64,000 nt of DNA from Calditrichota bacterium (GTDB lineage Bacteria > Calditrichota > Calditrichia > RBG-13-44-9 > J042): NCBI GenBank assembly GCA_013150955.1, contig JAADJD010000020.1:1-64000 (forward strand). Direction: 5' to 3'. The first letter of the stretch is position 1, and each line of letters begins with the position of its first letter. The translations under genes and the position numbers were made by a program. Below the pieces are notes generated by a model. It was not told the origin of the DNA and searched no databases. It was given only the letters and a program-made list of their open reading frames with translations. Shown here in pieces: positions 17,625-27,689 of this stretch.

Positions 17625-20114
17625 ATGCCAGAGGACAAATCGTTCTACATTGCTCAGGTTGTGGTACCGATTCCAATTGATCGTCCGCTCAGTTACTCCA
17701 TTCCCGCCGAGTGGAATGAGGAAATTCGCCCGGGTATACAGGTCGTGGTGCCGGTGGGGAACCGATATGAGGCAGGGATTGTGGTGGATGTCATCCCGGT
17801 ATCTGCCGCATCAACTATCGAAAAGGACAAATTAAAACCCATTGCCGATGTGGTCTCCCTGGAGCCGTACGTCTATCCGGACGTAATGCGTTTGTTGGAG
17901 TGGATATCCCAGTATTACGTGTGTCATCTGGGGGAGGCGTATCGGTTAATTCAACCGGCCTCCAATCTGGAAAAGAGTCGCCTGGAAATCCGCCGGTTAA
18001 ATGCCGGGCTTCCCGAACGATTGACCGCTGTGCAGAAGGAGATTCTCGCGGTATTGGATACGGAAAGCTGGTTTCCAGTGGAGGCTGTGGAGAACATGCT
18101 ATCCCGAACAAACCTGTTCTATCACATACAGAAATTGAAGCGGTCGGGTCTCATCGAAACGCGGTATCGGGTTCCCCGACAACGCCGCATCCGGAAGATT
18201 GAGAAACGATATACACTGCGAACGGAATCGGAATGGCCGGAGAGCATTCGTGAAAAATATCAGGATCGATCCTCCAAAAAATACCAGGCGACCTTTCGGT
18301 TGCTGGATTTTCTTCGGGGAAAAGAACCGCTTTCGATCCGACAATTCCAGGATGCCGGCTTTTCCCCGGCACTGGTGCGGCGGCTGGCCGCTGAAGGCGT
18401 GCTTTCAATTCAGGAAGTCGAAGTACCCCGGGAACAATCGGTAATCTTTCAGGAGGAGGGCACTGAAATTCGATTAACCGACGAGCAGCAGCGGTTCATT
18501 GAAATGGTGCGTCCATATTTAATTGAGAATCCCGATTATCAGCCATTTTTATTGCATGGGATTACCGGTAGCGGAAAGACTCAGATTTACATCGAGCTCA
18601 TCCGGTTGACACTGGAGACCGGGCGGCAGGCCATTGTCCTGATCCCCGAAATTGTGCTTACCCCCCAGACCATGGCCCGCTTTTATCGGGTATTTGGCGA
18701 TCGCGTGGCGGTGTTACACAGTCGATTGTCCCGTGGCGAACGCCTGGAAGTATTGCAGCGGATCCGGGAAGGTCAATTTCAGGTGGTGCTGGGGCCCCGA
18801 TCGGTCATATTTGCCCCTTTCCCGCGGCTGGGACTGATTGTGGTGGACGAAGAACACGAAAGCAGTTACAAGCAAACCGACGCAACACCGCGCTATCATG
18901 CCCGTGACGTGGCGCTGTATCGGGCGTATTTGAACCGCATTCCCATTGTTCTGGGTTCGGCCACTCCCAGTTTCGAGAGTCTGCACAATGCTCGAATGGG
19001 GAATTATCAATATTTTCATCTGTCGCAGCGGATTCATGAACGAAATTTGCCACGCACCGTGCTAATCGATTTGCGGAACGAATGGCGGCGGATGGAGAGT
19101 CCACCCATCCTGTCCGAAAGTCTAAAATTAAAAATCGAGGCACGATTGATCAGTCGGGAACAGATTATGCTGTTGCAAAATCGGCGGGGATTTGCGCCTT
19201 ACATTCAGTGCCAGGAGTGTGGATTTGTTGCCCGTTGTCCCAATTGTGACATTACGCTGACGTTTCATGTAAGCGATCGGCGGATGCGCTGTCATTATTG
19301 TGGCCACGAGGAAGTCGCACCCGATTTTTGTCCCAATTGTCAGGGCATCGATTTGTTGTATCGGGGAGTGGGGACGCAGAAGATTGAGCAGGAAGTGTTG
19401 ACTGTTTTTCCTCATGCCCGAACGCTGCGAATGGATCAGGACACCACTGGCGGGAAATACGGACATGCTCGCCTTCTGGAAAAATTTCGAAATGGAGAGG
19501 CGGATATTCTGATTGGTACGAAGATGATCGCCAAGGGGCTGGATTTTCAGCGGGTTACGCTGGTGGGAATTATCTCCGCCGATCAGGGATTAAATTTCCC
19601 GGATTTTCGATCGTCTGAAAAGGTCTTTCAGCTGCTGGTACAGGCAGCCGGGCGTGCAGGACGTGGCGCTGCTGGGGGGGAAGTGGTCATCCAGACCTAC
19701 GATCCTCAGCATTACATCTTCCAGTTTCTGTCCATGCATGATTATCTCAAATTTTATGAACGAGAGATCGAAACGCGGAAAACGCTAAATTACCCGCCTT
19801 TTTCTCGTCTGGTGTTGATTCGGCTGGTGGGAGAACGGGAAGATCTGGTCAGAGCGTATGGTAAGGTGATCGCATCGTTTTTAACGGAACACAAAAAAAA
19901 CCGTCGCTACGTGGTGCTGGGGCCGGCTCCCGCGCCGCTGGTGAAGATTAACAATCGGTTTCGTTACCAAATTTTAATTAAGCAGCCCAGGGAAGAGGAT
20001 CCCTCGATGCATTACGTGCGCCATTTAATTCGGGAGAGTATTTATAAAAATCCGGACGTGCGAAAATGGCCCGTCGAAGTTCAAATCGATGTGGATCCCG
20101 TTGAAATTCTGTAA
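17625..20114 (+). CDS. priA: Primosomal replication restart helicase PriA
   Basis: This 829-aa protein has an N-terminal DNA-binding domain (VVVPIPIDRPLSYSIPAEW), Walker A in LLHGITGSGKTQIYIELI, the DEEH box (VVDEEHESSYKQ), and a zinc-binding insert with CQECGFVARCPNCD and CHYCGHEE..CPNC. Then come QKIEQEVLTVFP and GTKMIAKGLDFQ. PriA reloads the replisome at stalled forks. ATG 17625 is the likely start; a GTG/TTG start up to 10 codons earlier cannot be excluded because no strong ribosome site is visible. Confidence 0.97.
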   Translation: MPEDKSFYIAQVVVPIPIDRPLSYSIPAEWNEEIRPGIQVVVPVGNRYEAGIVVDVIPVSAASTIEKDKLKPIADVVSLEPYVYPDVMRLLEWISQYYVCHLGEAYRLIQPASNLEKSRLEIRRLNAGLPERLTAVQKEILAVLDTESWFPVEAVENMLSRTNLFYHIQKLKRSGLIETRYRVPRQRRIRKIEKRYTLRTESEWPESIREKYQDRSSKKYQATFRLLDFLRGKEPLSIRQFQDAGFSPALVRRLAAEGVLSIQEVEVPREQSVIFQEEGTEIRLTDEQQRFIEMVRPYLIENPDYQPFLLHGITGSGKTQIYIELIRLTLETGRQAIVLIPEIVLTPQTMARFYRVFGDRVAVLHSRLSRGERLEVLQRIREGQFQVVLGPRSVIFAPFPRLGLIVVDEEHESSYKQTDATPRYHARDVALYRAYLNRIPIVLGSATPSFESLHNARMGNYQYFHLSQRIHERNLPRTVLIDLRNEWRRMESPPILSESLKLKIEARLISREQIMLLQNRRGFAPYIQCQECGFVARCPNCDITLTFHVSDRRMRCHYCGHEEVAPDFCPNCQGIDLLYRGVGTQKIEQEVLTVFPHARTLRMDQDTTGGKYGHARLLEKFRNGEADILIGTKMIAKGLDFQRVTLVGIISADQGLNFPDFRSSEKVFQLLVQAAGRAGRGAAGGEVVIQTYDPQHYIFQFLSMHDYLKFYEREIETRKTLNYPPFSRLVLIRLVGEREDLVRAYGKVIASFLTEHKKNRRYVVLGPAPAPLVKINNRFRYQILIKQPREEDPSMHYVRHLIRESIYKNPDVRKWPVEVQIDVDPVEIL

Positions 20115-20167
20115 GATACAGACAAAGATGCGTGAACGTCCTGGGAGGTCGGATGAAGCACGTTAAA

Positions 20168-20335
20168 CCCAGATTATGCATTAAAACCACGAATTACACG
20201 AATTAACACAAATAAAATTAATAAAATAAATTGGATTGTATCTGGATGAAAAACTTGTTCTCATGATTTATTCGCTTTTTTGTGGATGTTTTTTGGTTTC
20301 ATTCGTGTGATTCGCGGTTAAATGCACTATTTTGG
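20168..20335 (-). repeat. R1 element, 168 bp, reverse
   Basis: Begins CCCAGATTATGCATT and ends GCACTATTTTGG. It is flanked on both sides by TTAAA (20163-20167 and 20336-20340), a perfect 5-bp target duplication. It lies between priA and the next gene and leaves that gene's ribosome-binding region intact. Confidence 0.92.
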
Positions 20336-20364
20336 TTAAATTCCAGTGGAAGGAACGCGGGAAA

Positions 20365-21162
20365 ATGTTACTGCTTGTGGCGGCAATCGGTTTGTTTCTG
20401 GCCAGTGGGGACGCACCAAATCCATCGACATGGGGCGGTTCCTATCCGTTGCAGTTACAAAATCCTTTCCTCTCCAATCCCGAGTGGTTGCAGGGAGCAT
20501 CTCTGGGAGCTGTGGCACAGTTGTGGGCCTGGGAGCATCAGCGGGAGTTTCGGCAGCAGTTTTCTGTGGTTTATGCCGACTCGCAAACCCGGCATTTCTG
20601 GCAGACGAATGGCACCCGGTTCACTTCTCGAAACATGCTTCCCCGGTACGTTTATTACGCCTTTCAGCCACCGCAATTCCGGGTACCGCAAAACGTTCGC
20701 GAATGGATTCAGTTACGGATGGGACGGGAACGCTATGTTTTACAAATTTCGCCGGTGGAGCTGGCACTCATGGCCATTCGGCTTTATCATCGTTATCATC
20801 TGCGCTTCCACCCCCATACGCAAAATATTCCCTGGGATCAGCTGGAGGAAATGGATGTCCAGCTGTTGAAGGGGCTCTGGCATCGAGGCGTACTGGAGAT
20901 AACCGAATGGTATCGACGCGTTCGGATGGAAACCAGAAAGCATGGGTTGACCTTTGCCCAATTTAAAGAACGCGTATCGCGGTTGAAGGCGCTGGGTCTG
21001 GTACGGGAGTGGGAAAAGGGGAATGAAGTTCATTATCAGACCACGGTGACGCGAGCGCAATTTCGTTTTCAGCTGGAAGAACAATTGCAGCTGGTCGATG
21101 CCGTTGCCCGGCGGGATCGGTTTCAAAAATTGCGACGATTGCAGAGGGTGTTGGAAGAGTAA
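20365..21162 (+). CDS. Secreted or membrane-anchored protein of unknown function
   Basis: The 265-aa product starts with a hydrophobic stretch (LLLVAAIGLFLASG) that reads as a signal peptide or anchor. The remainder is rich in Trp, Gln, Arg and Tyr, with a basic helical C-terminal third (HGLTFAQFKERVSRLKALGL) that could form a winged-helix-like or coiled unit. I do not recognise the family. AAGGA lies about 10 bp before ATG 20365. An in-frame TTG at 20332 is rejected because it falls inside the R1 end. Confidence 0.6.
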   Translation: MLLLVAAIGLFLASGDAPNPSTWGGSYPLQLQNPFLSNPEWLQGASLGAVAQLWAWEHQREFRQQFSVVYADSQTRHFWQTNGTRFTSRNMLPRYVYYAFQPPQFRVPQNVREWIQLRMGRERYVLQISPVELALMAIRLYHRYHLRFHPHTQNIPWDQLEEMDVQLLKGLWHRGVLEITEWYRRVRMETRKHGLTFAQFKERVSRLKALGLVREWEKGNEVHYQTTVTRAQFRFQLEEQLQLVDAVARRDRFQKLRRLQRVLEE

Positions 21163-21275
21163 AAAGCGTATTTTCAGGAATGTCAAAGCGTCCCTTACGC
21201 GATGCGTGGGGCTCCCCCCTCTTTGCCCTTCAGGCAAGTTGCCACCACCGATGTCACCGCTTCCCGTAATATAAA

Positions 21276-21611
21276 CCAAAACAATGTGTTAAACCACGAA
21301 TCACACGAATGAATTCGAATAATATCAACAAAATAGCGAATAAATCCCGGGAAACATTTTCATCCAGATAGAATCAAGTGCATTTTATTATTTCTATCCC
21401 AAATCATGCACAAAACCACGAATCACGCGAATGAATCCGAAAAAAGTCAACAAAATCGCGAATAAACTCTATACCACATTTTCATCCATACACAACCCAA
21501 TGCATTTTATTGGTTTTATTTGTGTTAATTCGTGTAATTTGTAGGATATTGTATAATTTGGGTTTATTGGTGTTAATTCGTGTAATTCGCGGTTCTAATG
21601 CATAAGCTTGG
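21276..21611 (+). repeat. R1 element (outer copy) inserted in R2 and split by a younger R1
   Basis: Starts CCAAAACAATG and ends AAGCTTGG, flanked by ATAAA (21271-21275 and 21612-21616). Removing the inner element and one target duplication leaves 166 bp of R1. Confidence 0.88.
21398..21562 (+). repeat. R1 element, inner copy, 165 bp
   Basis: Starts CCCAAATCATGC and ends TATAATTTGGG. It is flanked by TCTAT (21393-21397) and TTTAT (21563-21567), a 5-bp duplication with one later change, and sits in the right half of the outer R1. Confidence 0.9.
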
Positions 21612-21796
21612 ATAAACCCAGCCCATAATTCTGAAAAATTTCCCCCTAAATCCAACATCCAAAATTCGAAATCCGCAATCCGAAATTCGAAATCCGCAAT
21701 CCGAAATCCGAAATCCAAACAAATTCATTCCCCATTCGCATATCGGTTTTCTTTTGCCTAATTTGATAGGAAAAGGAAAAAACCAGGAGTCCTGGA

Positions 21797-22603
21797 ATGC
21801 CCGAATTACCGGAAGTAGAAACTATTCGGCGGCAGTTGCAGCAGCATTATCGAGGTGAGCAAATTCATCGTCTGGAGGTGCATACCCCAACATTGTTAAA
21901 AAATCTCTCCCCAGAGGCACTGGTGGAGGCCGTTACCGGTAAAACAATCCAGAATTTCCGCCGCCGGGGAAAATTCCTGATCTTCGAAATCGATCATCAG
22001 CAGCTGGTATTTCATCTGGGAATGTCTGGCATCTTTGTTCAAGACGTGCACCAATCACGATATCCCCGGCATATTCACCTGTCGTTTACGTTCAGATCGG
22101 GGAAGCAGCTGCACTACCAGGATGTTCGCAAATTCGGCGGTATCTGGTGGTACCGGACACCTCACCACTTTCCTGAATTGGGGATGGAGCCATTATCGCA
22201 AAATTTTACTTTAAATAAGTTCAAGAAATTACTACATTTAAGGCGAATGAATATTAAGCGTTTACTAATGGAACAATCGATCATTGCCGGAATCGGGAAT
22301 ATTTATGCCAACGAGATGTTGTTTCAGGCGGGAATTTCCCCCCTGCGCCGCAGTGATACGCTGTCTGTTGATGAAGTGCGGCGGTTGCACCGGGCCATTC
22401 AGGACGTGTTAAAGGCCGCCATCGAACGGTTTGGAACCACCTATTCAGCGTATCGAACGGTGGAAGGGCAAAGTGGGGAGAACCAGAAATTTCTTAAAGT
22501 TTACCATCAACAGGGGCAGCCATGTCCCCGTTGTGGAAAACCCATTCAAAAAATCGTGCTAAATGGTCGATCCACGTTTTATTGTCCGGGGTGTCAGAAA
22601 TGA
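21797..22603 (+). CDS. mutM: Formamidopyrimidine-DNA glycosylase
   Basis: This 268-aa protein begins MPELPEVETIRRQL with the catalytic N-terminal Pro and Glu, carries RRRGKFLIFEI (the conserved Lys) and GIGNIYANEMLF, and ends in a four-Cys zinc finger (CPRCGKP and YCPGC). It excises oxidised purines such as 8-oxoguanine and cleaves the abasic strand. Its stop overlaps the next start (ATGA), so the pair is translationally coupled. AGGAG precedes the ATG. Confidence 0.97.
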   Translation: MPELPEVETIRRQLQQHYRGEQIHRLEVHTPTLLKNLSPEALVEAVTGKTIQNFRRRGKFLIFEIDHQQLVFHLGMSGIFVQDVHQSRYPRHIHLSFTFRSGKQLHYQDVRKFGGIWWYRTPHHFPELGMEPLSQNFTLNKFKKLLHLRRMNIKRLLMEQSIIAGIGNIYANEMLFQAGISPLRRSDTLSVDEVRRLHRAIQDVLKAAIERFGTTYSAYRTVEGQSGENQKFLKVYHQQGQPCPRCGKPIQKIVLNGRSTFYCPGCQK

Positions 22604-23397
22604 GATCTTCCATCATCGCATTGATTACCGATTTTGGTACTGAAGATGGCTACGTGGGCGCCATGAAGGGGCGCATCCTGACCCTGAATCCATCCGCTCG
22701 CATTGTGGACATTTCCCACGAAATTCCGCCATTTGATGTTCGCAGCGGGGCATTCTGCCTGTTTAACAGTTATGCCTATTTCCCGGAGGGTACAATTTTT
22801 GTAGTGGTAGTGGATCCTGGAGTGGGAACCCGACGCCGTGGATTGGTCTTGCTGAGTGATCGACATGTGTTTATCGGGCCGGATAACGGCGTGTTCAGTT
22901 TAATCCTGAAAGAGGAACGCGTCCAGGCGTTTCGGATCCGGGAGGAGCAGTTGCCCGGTGAAATATCTCCCACCTTTCATGGTCGGGATGTATTTGCGCC
23001 ACTGGCTGCCTGGAAGGGAGCCGGGCAGTCCATCGCCACCTATCTGGAACCTGTGGGGAATCCCGAATCGTTCTGGGAAGATCCGAAAGAACTGGATGCC
23101 GGAAAGTGGCAGTTGCGGGTGTTGCATATCGATCATTTTGGCAATATCATTTTGAATTTGCGCCGGAAGGATCTGCCCGCATCCGGTGCGAATATCCCCC
23201 GAAAACTGGAAGGGAAAGATTTTGTGATTCAACGATATTTAAAGACGTTTGGTGAAGCTGGAGAGGGGGAACTGGCCATGATGTGGGATAGTTCGGGATT
23301 TTTGCAGATTGCGCGGAACCAGGGACATGCGGCCGAAACACTGGGGGCTCGGGTCGGGGATCCTGTGATTCTAACCCTGGGCGCCTCATCGAAATAA
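22600..23397 (+). CDS. SAM hydroxide adenosyltransferase (DUF62 family)
   Basis: The 265-aa protein has the DUF62 hallmarks: LITDFGTEDGYVGAMKG at the N-terminus, VVVDPGVGTRRRGLVL, FIGPDNGVFSL and a C-terminal beta domain with IDHFGNIILNLRR. Members hydrolyse S-adenosylmethionine to adenosine and methionine and are related to fluorinase and chlorinase; the Asp/Arg/His set of hydrolases seems present (THFHGRDVFAPLAA in place of halide-site residues). The start is the ATG overlapping the mutM stop. Its cellular role is not settled. Confidence 0.9.
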   Translation: MRSSIIALITDFGTEDGYVGAMKGRILTLNPSARIVDISHEIPPFDVRSGAFCLFNSYAYFPEGTIFVVVVDPGVGTRRRGLVLLSDRHVFIGPDNGVFSLILKEERVQAFRIREEQLPGEISPTFHGRDVFAPLAAWKGAGQSIATYLEPVGNPESFWEDPKELDAGKWQLRVLHIDHFGNIILNLRRKDLPASGANIPRKLEGKDFVIQRYLKTFGEAGEGELAMMWDSSGFLQIARNQGHAAETLGARVGDPVILTLGASSK

Positions 23398-23528
23398 CAA
23401 ATCGAGTTGATTTTGTTAAAAATACGTCGTTTTTTAATATCGAAGGGTGTCATCGGTTTGAATCGCTTAATGAACTCTTCCTTTTGCCTCAAAAAGATTA
23501 GGAAAGAGGACGGGGAAGCAGAGGCGCT

Positions 23529-24461
23529 ATGAACCAGTATGACAATAAAAAGAATTACAAGGCCATGGTGGCCGTGACCTTGCTGGCCATTTTCCTGTGG
23601 TTCATGGTCAAGATGAGCAAGAAATACGATTATGCCATCGATGTGCCGCTAAGGATTGTGAACACCAGTCCGGAATATTGCCTGAAGTATCCGGTGCCCG
23701 ACACGGTTAAAGTGGAATTTACTGGAACGGGAGATGCCCTTTTCCGGCTTCAATTTTATCCCGTGGTGTATCAGATCGATTTGTCCGATGTGAAAGAGCG
23801 GATTGTCATGGACATCACCCAGCATCCGGAATATGTTCGCTTTCCGGAAGATCTTTCAGTGATGGTAAAATCCATTATTCGCCCACAGCAGATTGTTTTC
23901 GAAATGGATCGATGCCAGGAAAAGACCGTGCCGGTGCGTCCGGTTTATCAGGTTAAAACCGAGCCTGGTTTTACACTGGTAGCGGTTAAGCTGGAACCCG
24001 ATACCGTCCGCGTCCGGGGGCCCATGACGTACGTGGACACCTTAAGCCGGGTTTACACCGCGCGGGTGGTGGAAAACGACGCCCGTCTATCGTTTACCCG
24101 AAAGGTGGCCATCCAGAAGAGTGGCCAATTTCTGGCGGCGTACGAGCCGGAGCGGGTCGATATTCATTTCGATATTCAACGGCTGGCCGAAAAGGAGATT
24201 ACCAACGTTCCGGTCGAAGTCATTCACGTCCCATCTCAGCTGGAAGTGATTCCTCTGCCGTCGTTTGTGACGTTGTACATTAAGGGGGGTGAAAAGATTC
24301 TGGCCAATGCGCGGGCACGGGATTTTCGGGTGATCATCGATTTCCGGCGAGACTGGAAAGGTGAGGGGGTTAAGATCCCGGCCCGGATTGAAACGGATCT
24401 GAATATCCTGTATGTGGAATCGCGTCCATCACAATTTGAATTGTTTGTTCAGCGGAAATAA
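23529..24461 (+). CDS. YbbR/CdaR-like membrane-anchored protein
   Basis: This 310-aa protein has one N-terminal membrane helix (about residues 12-30, AMVAVTLLAIFLWFMVKMSK) followed by extracytoplasmic beta-rich repeats of the YbbR type (IDVPLRIVNTSPEYCLKYPV; VPVRPVYQVKTEPGFTLVAV; TVRVRGPMTYVDTLS). In Firmicutes YbbR/CdaR regulates the diadenylate cyclase CdaA; no cdaA lies here, so that role is not claimed. Its neighbours are the SAM hydrolase and tsaD. Confidence 0.8.
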   Translation: MNQYDNKKNYKAMVAVTLLAIFLWFMVKMSKKYDYAIDVPLRIVNTSPEYCLKYPVPDTVKVEFTGTGDALFRLQFYPVVYQIDLSDVKERIVMDITQHPEYVRFPEDLSVMVKSIIRPQQIVFEMDRCQEKTVPVRPVYQVKTEPGFTLVAVKLEPDTVRVRGPMTYVDTLSRVYTARVVENDARLSFTRKVAIQKSGQFLAAYEPERVDIHFDIQRLAEKEITNVPVEVIHVPSQLEVIPLPSFVTLYIKGGEKILANARARDFRVIIDFRRDWKGEGVKIPARIETDLNILYVESRPSQFELFVQRK

Positions 24462-24508
24462 TCTTCGTAAATTTTTGGATTCACAAATGAAAGAATGGAA
24501 TGGAATCG

Positions 24509-25531
24509 ATGAAAATCCTGGGCATTGAAACATCCTGCGATGAAACCTCTGCCGCGGTGATTGCGGACAACCGGGTGCTGTCCAACGTCATTGCCTCTCA
24601 GGCGGTTCACCTCCAGTTTGGCGGCGTGGTGCCGGAATTGGCCTCGCGTGCGCATGTGCGGAAAATTGTCCCCATCGTTAAGGAAGCATTAAAGGAAGCC
24701 CGAGTGTCGTTGACGGATGTGGATGCCATTGCGGTGACCCATGGGCCGGGATTGATCGGCGCGTTGCTGGTGGGGGTGAATTATGCCAAGGGATTGGCCA
24801 TGGCCCTGAAAAAACCGCTGATTGGGGTGAATCACCTGGAAGGCCATATTTATTCCAATTTTTTAACACATCCAGAGCTGGAGCCGCCGTTTCTGGTATT
24901 GCTGGTTTCCGGCGGGCACACCATGTTGTTGCTGGTGGAGGCCCATCTGAAATACCGTTTGCTGGGGCAAACGCGAGACGATGCCATTGGCGAGGCGTAT
25001 GACAAAGTGGCCAAATTGCTGGGATTGGGGTATCCCGGTGGGCCGGTCATTGATAAGCGGGCTCAGCAGGGCAATCCGGAATATGTGACCTTTCCCAAAG
25101 GTCTGGCCCAGGATGAGTCTTTTGATTTTAGTTACAGTGGATTAAAAACAGCGGTGGCGAATTTTTTAAAAAGCCTCTCATCCAGGGAAATTGAGCACCA
25201 TATGAATGACATCTGTGCCGCTTTTCAGAAGGCGGCAGTGGATATTCTGGTGGAGAAAACCATTCGAGCGGCGCGGACGTTTCAAATTCGCCGGATTACC
25301 ATTGCCGGCGGGGTGGCAGCCAATTCCTATTTGCGTTCGGAGATGGCCCGGCGAGCCGCGGAATATCACCTGGACATTTTTGTGCCGGAATTTCAATACT
25401 GTACCGATAACGCTGCCATGATTGCCCGTGCGGGATGGCAACGCCTCCAGGCCGGTTTCCAGTCTGACCTCTACCTGAACGCATTTGCGACATTACCATT
25501 AGGAGAACCGCTTCTTACCCATGCTGGATAA
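24509..25531 (+). CDS. tsaD: tRNA N6-threonylcarbamoyladenosine transferase TsaD
   Basis: The 340-aa protein begins MKILGIETSCDETSAAVI and has metal ligands H109 and H113 in NHLEGH, ASRAHVRKIVPIV, LLVSGGHT and AGGVAANSYLR. It transfers threonylcarbamoyl to A37 of ANN-decoding tRNAs together with TsaB and TsaE, which are not in this window. ATG 24509 fits the family start; an in-frame ATG lies at 24500. It overlaps the next gene by 11 bp. Confidence 0.97.
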   Translation: MKILGIETSCDETSAAVIADNRVLSNVIASQAVHLQFGGVVPELASRAHVRKIVPIVKEALKEARVSLTDVDAIAVTHGPGLIGALLVGVNYAKGLAMALKKPLIGVNHLEGHIYSNFLTHPELEPPFLVLLVSGGHTMLLLVEAHLKYRLLGQTRDDAIGEAYDKVAKLLGLGYPGGPVIDKRAQQGNPEYVTFPKGLAQDESFDFSYSGLKTAVANFLKSLSSREIEHHMNDICAAFQKAAVDILVEKTIRAARTFQIRRITIAGGVAANSYLRSEMARRAAEYHLDIFVPEFQYCTDNAAMIARAGWQRLQAGFQSDLYLNAFATLPLGEPLLTHAG

Positions 25532-27689
25532 ATTATTCCTGAAATTAATCTGGCCCACCTGGACGCTACTCCTAATCATTCTGATCGTGCTGGGTGTCAG
25601 CCTGCTGTATTACTATCGATCGATTCCACCCGTTTCGCCGGGTCGACGGAAGCTGCTCATTACCCTGCGCGCATTTTCATTATTGTTGATCAGTCTGCTT
25701 ATCCTGGAGCCCCGATTGCACTTGATCTTTACCCACAAACAAATGGCTACCGTGGCCGTTCTGGTGGATAATTCGTCCAGCATGCAGGTTGTGGATCGTG
25801 ATGGGATTCGCGGCAGGCAGCTCACGCAGGCATTGACGACGATCCAGAAGCAGTGGGAATCAGATTCGTTGCGGGTGCGTTATTTTCGGTTCGGCAAACA
25901 CCTTCAATCGTGGAAGGGCGATTCACTCAGGTTTGACGAAGATGGCACCAATCTGGCTCTGGCCTTGCAGCAGGTGGTGGATAGTCTGGCCGGGGAACAT
26001 CTGAAGGCCATTGTGGTACTCAGCGATGGCATTGTGACCGAAGGCGCCGATCCTCAAGTGGTCGTTTCTCGATTACCCATTCCCGTGTTCACGGTGTTGA
26101 TTGGCGATTCCACCGTACCAAAGGACGTGGTCTTGCGCAGTGTCCGTACCAATCGGGTCAGTTACCGGGGCCAACAACTTCCGGTGGAATTGATCCTCTG
26201 GCAGAACGGGTATGATGGTCAACGGGTACGGATTCGACTTTACCGGGGGAACAAGCGGGTGAACGAAACCGTGGTGCGCCTGGGTCAATCGGGTTTAGAG
26301 CAAAAGGTTCAGTTCAATTTTACACCGAATCAGGTGGGGGATTGGCAGTATCGAGTGCGCGTTCAGGTGCTGGAAGGAGAGCTGACGGATCGCAATAACG
26401 AGGCCTTTTTTTCTCTAACCGTATTGAAGGATCGTTATCAGGTGCTGGTGTTCACCGGCGTACCGGATTTTGATCGCCATTTTTTGCGATTCGTGGGAGA
26501 TAACCTTAGTACTTTTCAATTTCACTTTTACACTGAAACCCGCGATGGGCGTTTTTACGAAGGTGCACTGCAGACCTCGAGATTGGATTCTGCCGATCTC
26601 CTGGTGTTTCACGGATTCCCGACAAATCAAACCGCGGTGGCGACCATCCGCAGAATTTTTAACGTGGTTCAAAAGCGAAATCTTTCGGTGTTGTGGCTGG
26701 TGAATCGCCACCTGGCTGCACAACGTTTAAGAGAATTTCGAGATCAGTTGCCGTTTGACATCCCCCCCGCCGGATTGACCCCTCTGCCCGGTAGCTTTGC
26801 ACATTTAACGCCGCAGGGGGAAATGCATCCCCTGACGCAACTGGAAACGGATCCGGTACAGAATGCCAGGCTCTGGGCGGAGCTTCCGCCGCTGGAAGTG
26901 TTTCGTGGCCTTGGAATTCCGCAGAGCGCCCGTGTGCTTTTGACGGCTGTACCGGGCAGATCCGCTCGGGAAGCCCGGAAAAAGGGAATCCCCCTGTTCT
27001 GGGAGGTGCGGCAGCGGGGCCAGAAACAGGTTGTCTTTTCAGCGGCAAACTGGGGATTCTGGCACTTCCAGTTGCAGGAAGACCCGATTCGAGACCGGTT
27101 TTTTATTCGGTTTATGGAGCAGACGTTTAAGTGGTTGGTCATCCGGGAGGATTTAAACCTTATCCAGGTCGTGCCGGATCGTCCCATCGTAAATCTGGGA
27201 GAAGCGGTGGTGTTTTCCGGTCAGGTGCTGGATGAATTTTATCAACCGGTAACCGATGCCCGCGTATTTCTGGAATTGACCGGAAAAGATTTTTATTTGA
27301 AGGATGAGTTGATGGCCGATGGAAGGGGGTTTTACAGTCTCAGTTTACCCGGCATCCCCATTGGGGAATATCGGTACCAGATTACTGCCGAACGGAATGG
27401 CCGATCGCTGGGCACCCGAAGCGGAACCCTTTTGATTCAGCCATTTTATCAGGAATTTCAACAGACTGTGGCCAACAGTCATTTGATGCGCCAGCTGGCA
27501 CGCATGAGCGGTGGACAGTTTTTCCTCCCGGATAAACTTCCCCAACGGCCTGAAAACATCGATTTAACCCCGCGAACCCGTTATGCCTCGGTGGAGAAAT
27601 ATTTGTGGGGACTGTGGTTCTGGTTACCGTTGATTATCTGCTTACTGGCAACCGAGTGGTTTTTACGCAAGCGCTGGGGAATGCTTTAG
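25521..27689 (+). CDS. Large membrane protein with von Willebrand A-type domain
   Basis: This 722-aa protein has two N-terminal membrane helices (about 12-32 and 45-63), a vWA-type domain from about 76 with the metal site DNSSS (D83-S85-S87), Ig-like stretches in the middle and near 560-650, and a last helix near 695-713. This layout is seen in BatA-like and glutamine-amidotransferase-like surface proteins of the FCB group. Its function is unknown; a role in protein interactions at the outer face of the inner membrane is inference. It overlaps the end of tsaD by 11 bp. Confidence 0.8.
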   Translation: MLDKLFLKLIWPTWTLLLIILIVLGVSLLYYYRSIPPVSPGRRKLLITLRAFSLLLISLLILEPRLHLIFTHKQMATVAVLVDNSSSMQVVDRDGIRGRQLTQALTTIQKQWESDSLRVRYFRFGKHLQSWKGDSLRFDEDGTNLALALQQVVDSLAGEHLKAIVVLSDGIVTEGADPQVVVSRLPIPVFTVLIGDSTVPKDVVLRSVRTNRVSYRGQQLPVELILWQNGYDGQRVRIRLYRGNKRVNETVVRLGQSGLEQKVQFNFTPNQVGDWQYRVRVQVLEGELTDRNNEAFFSLTVLKDRYQVLVFTGVPDFDRHFLRFVGDNLSTFQFHFYTETRDGRFYEGALQTSRLDSADLLVFHGFPTNQTAVATIRRIFNVVQKRNLSVLWLVNRHLAAQRLREFRDQLPFDIPPAGLTPLPGSFAHLTPQGEMHPLTQLETDPVQNARLWAELPPLEVFRGLGIPQSARVLLTAVPGRSAREARKKGIPLFWEVRQRGQKQVVFSAANWGFWHFQLQEDPIRDRFFIRFMEQTFKWLVIREDLNLIQVVPDRPIVNLGEAVVFSGQVLDEFYQPVTDARVFLELTGKDFYLKDELMADGRGFYSLSLPGIPIGEYRYQITAERNGRSLGTRSGTLLIQPFYQEFQQTVANSHLMRQLARMSGGQFFLPDKLPQRPENIDLTPRTRYASVEKYLWGLWFWLPLIICLLATEWFLRKRWGML

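Larger units (their letters stand above)
21185..21720 (-). repeat. R2 composite in reverse, split by R1
   Basis: Reverse-strand R2. Hairpins B and A are recognisable in decayed form at 21185-21262 and the degenerate GGATTTCGGATT-like tract lies at about 21650-21718. Between them the unit is broken by two nested R1 elements (21276-21611) flanked by ATAAA. The pieces on both sides match the continuous unit at 16930-17050, including its CGGGAAGCGG segment. Confidence 0.75.
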
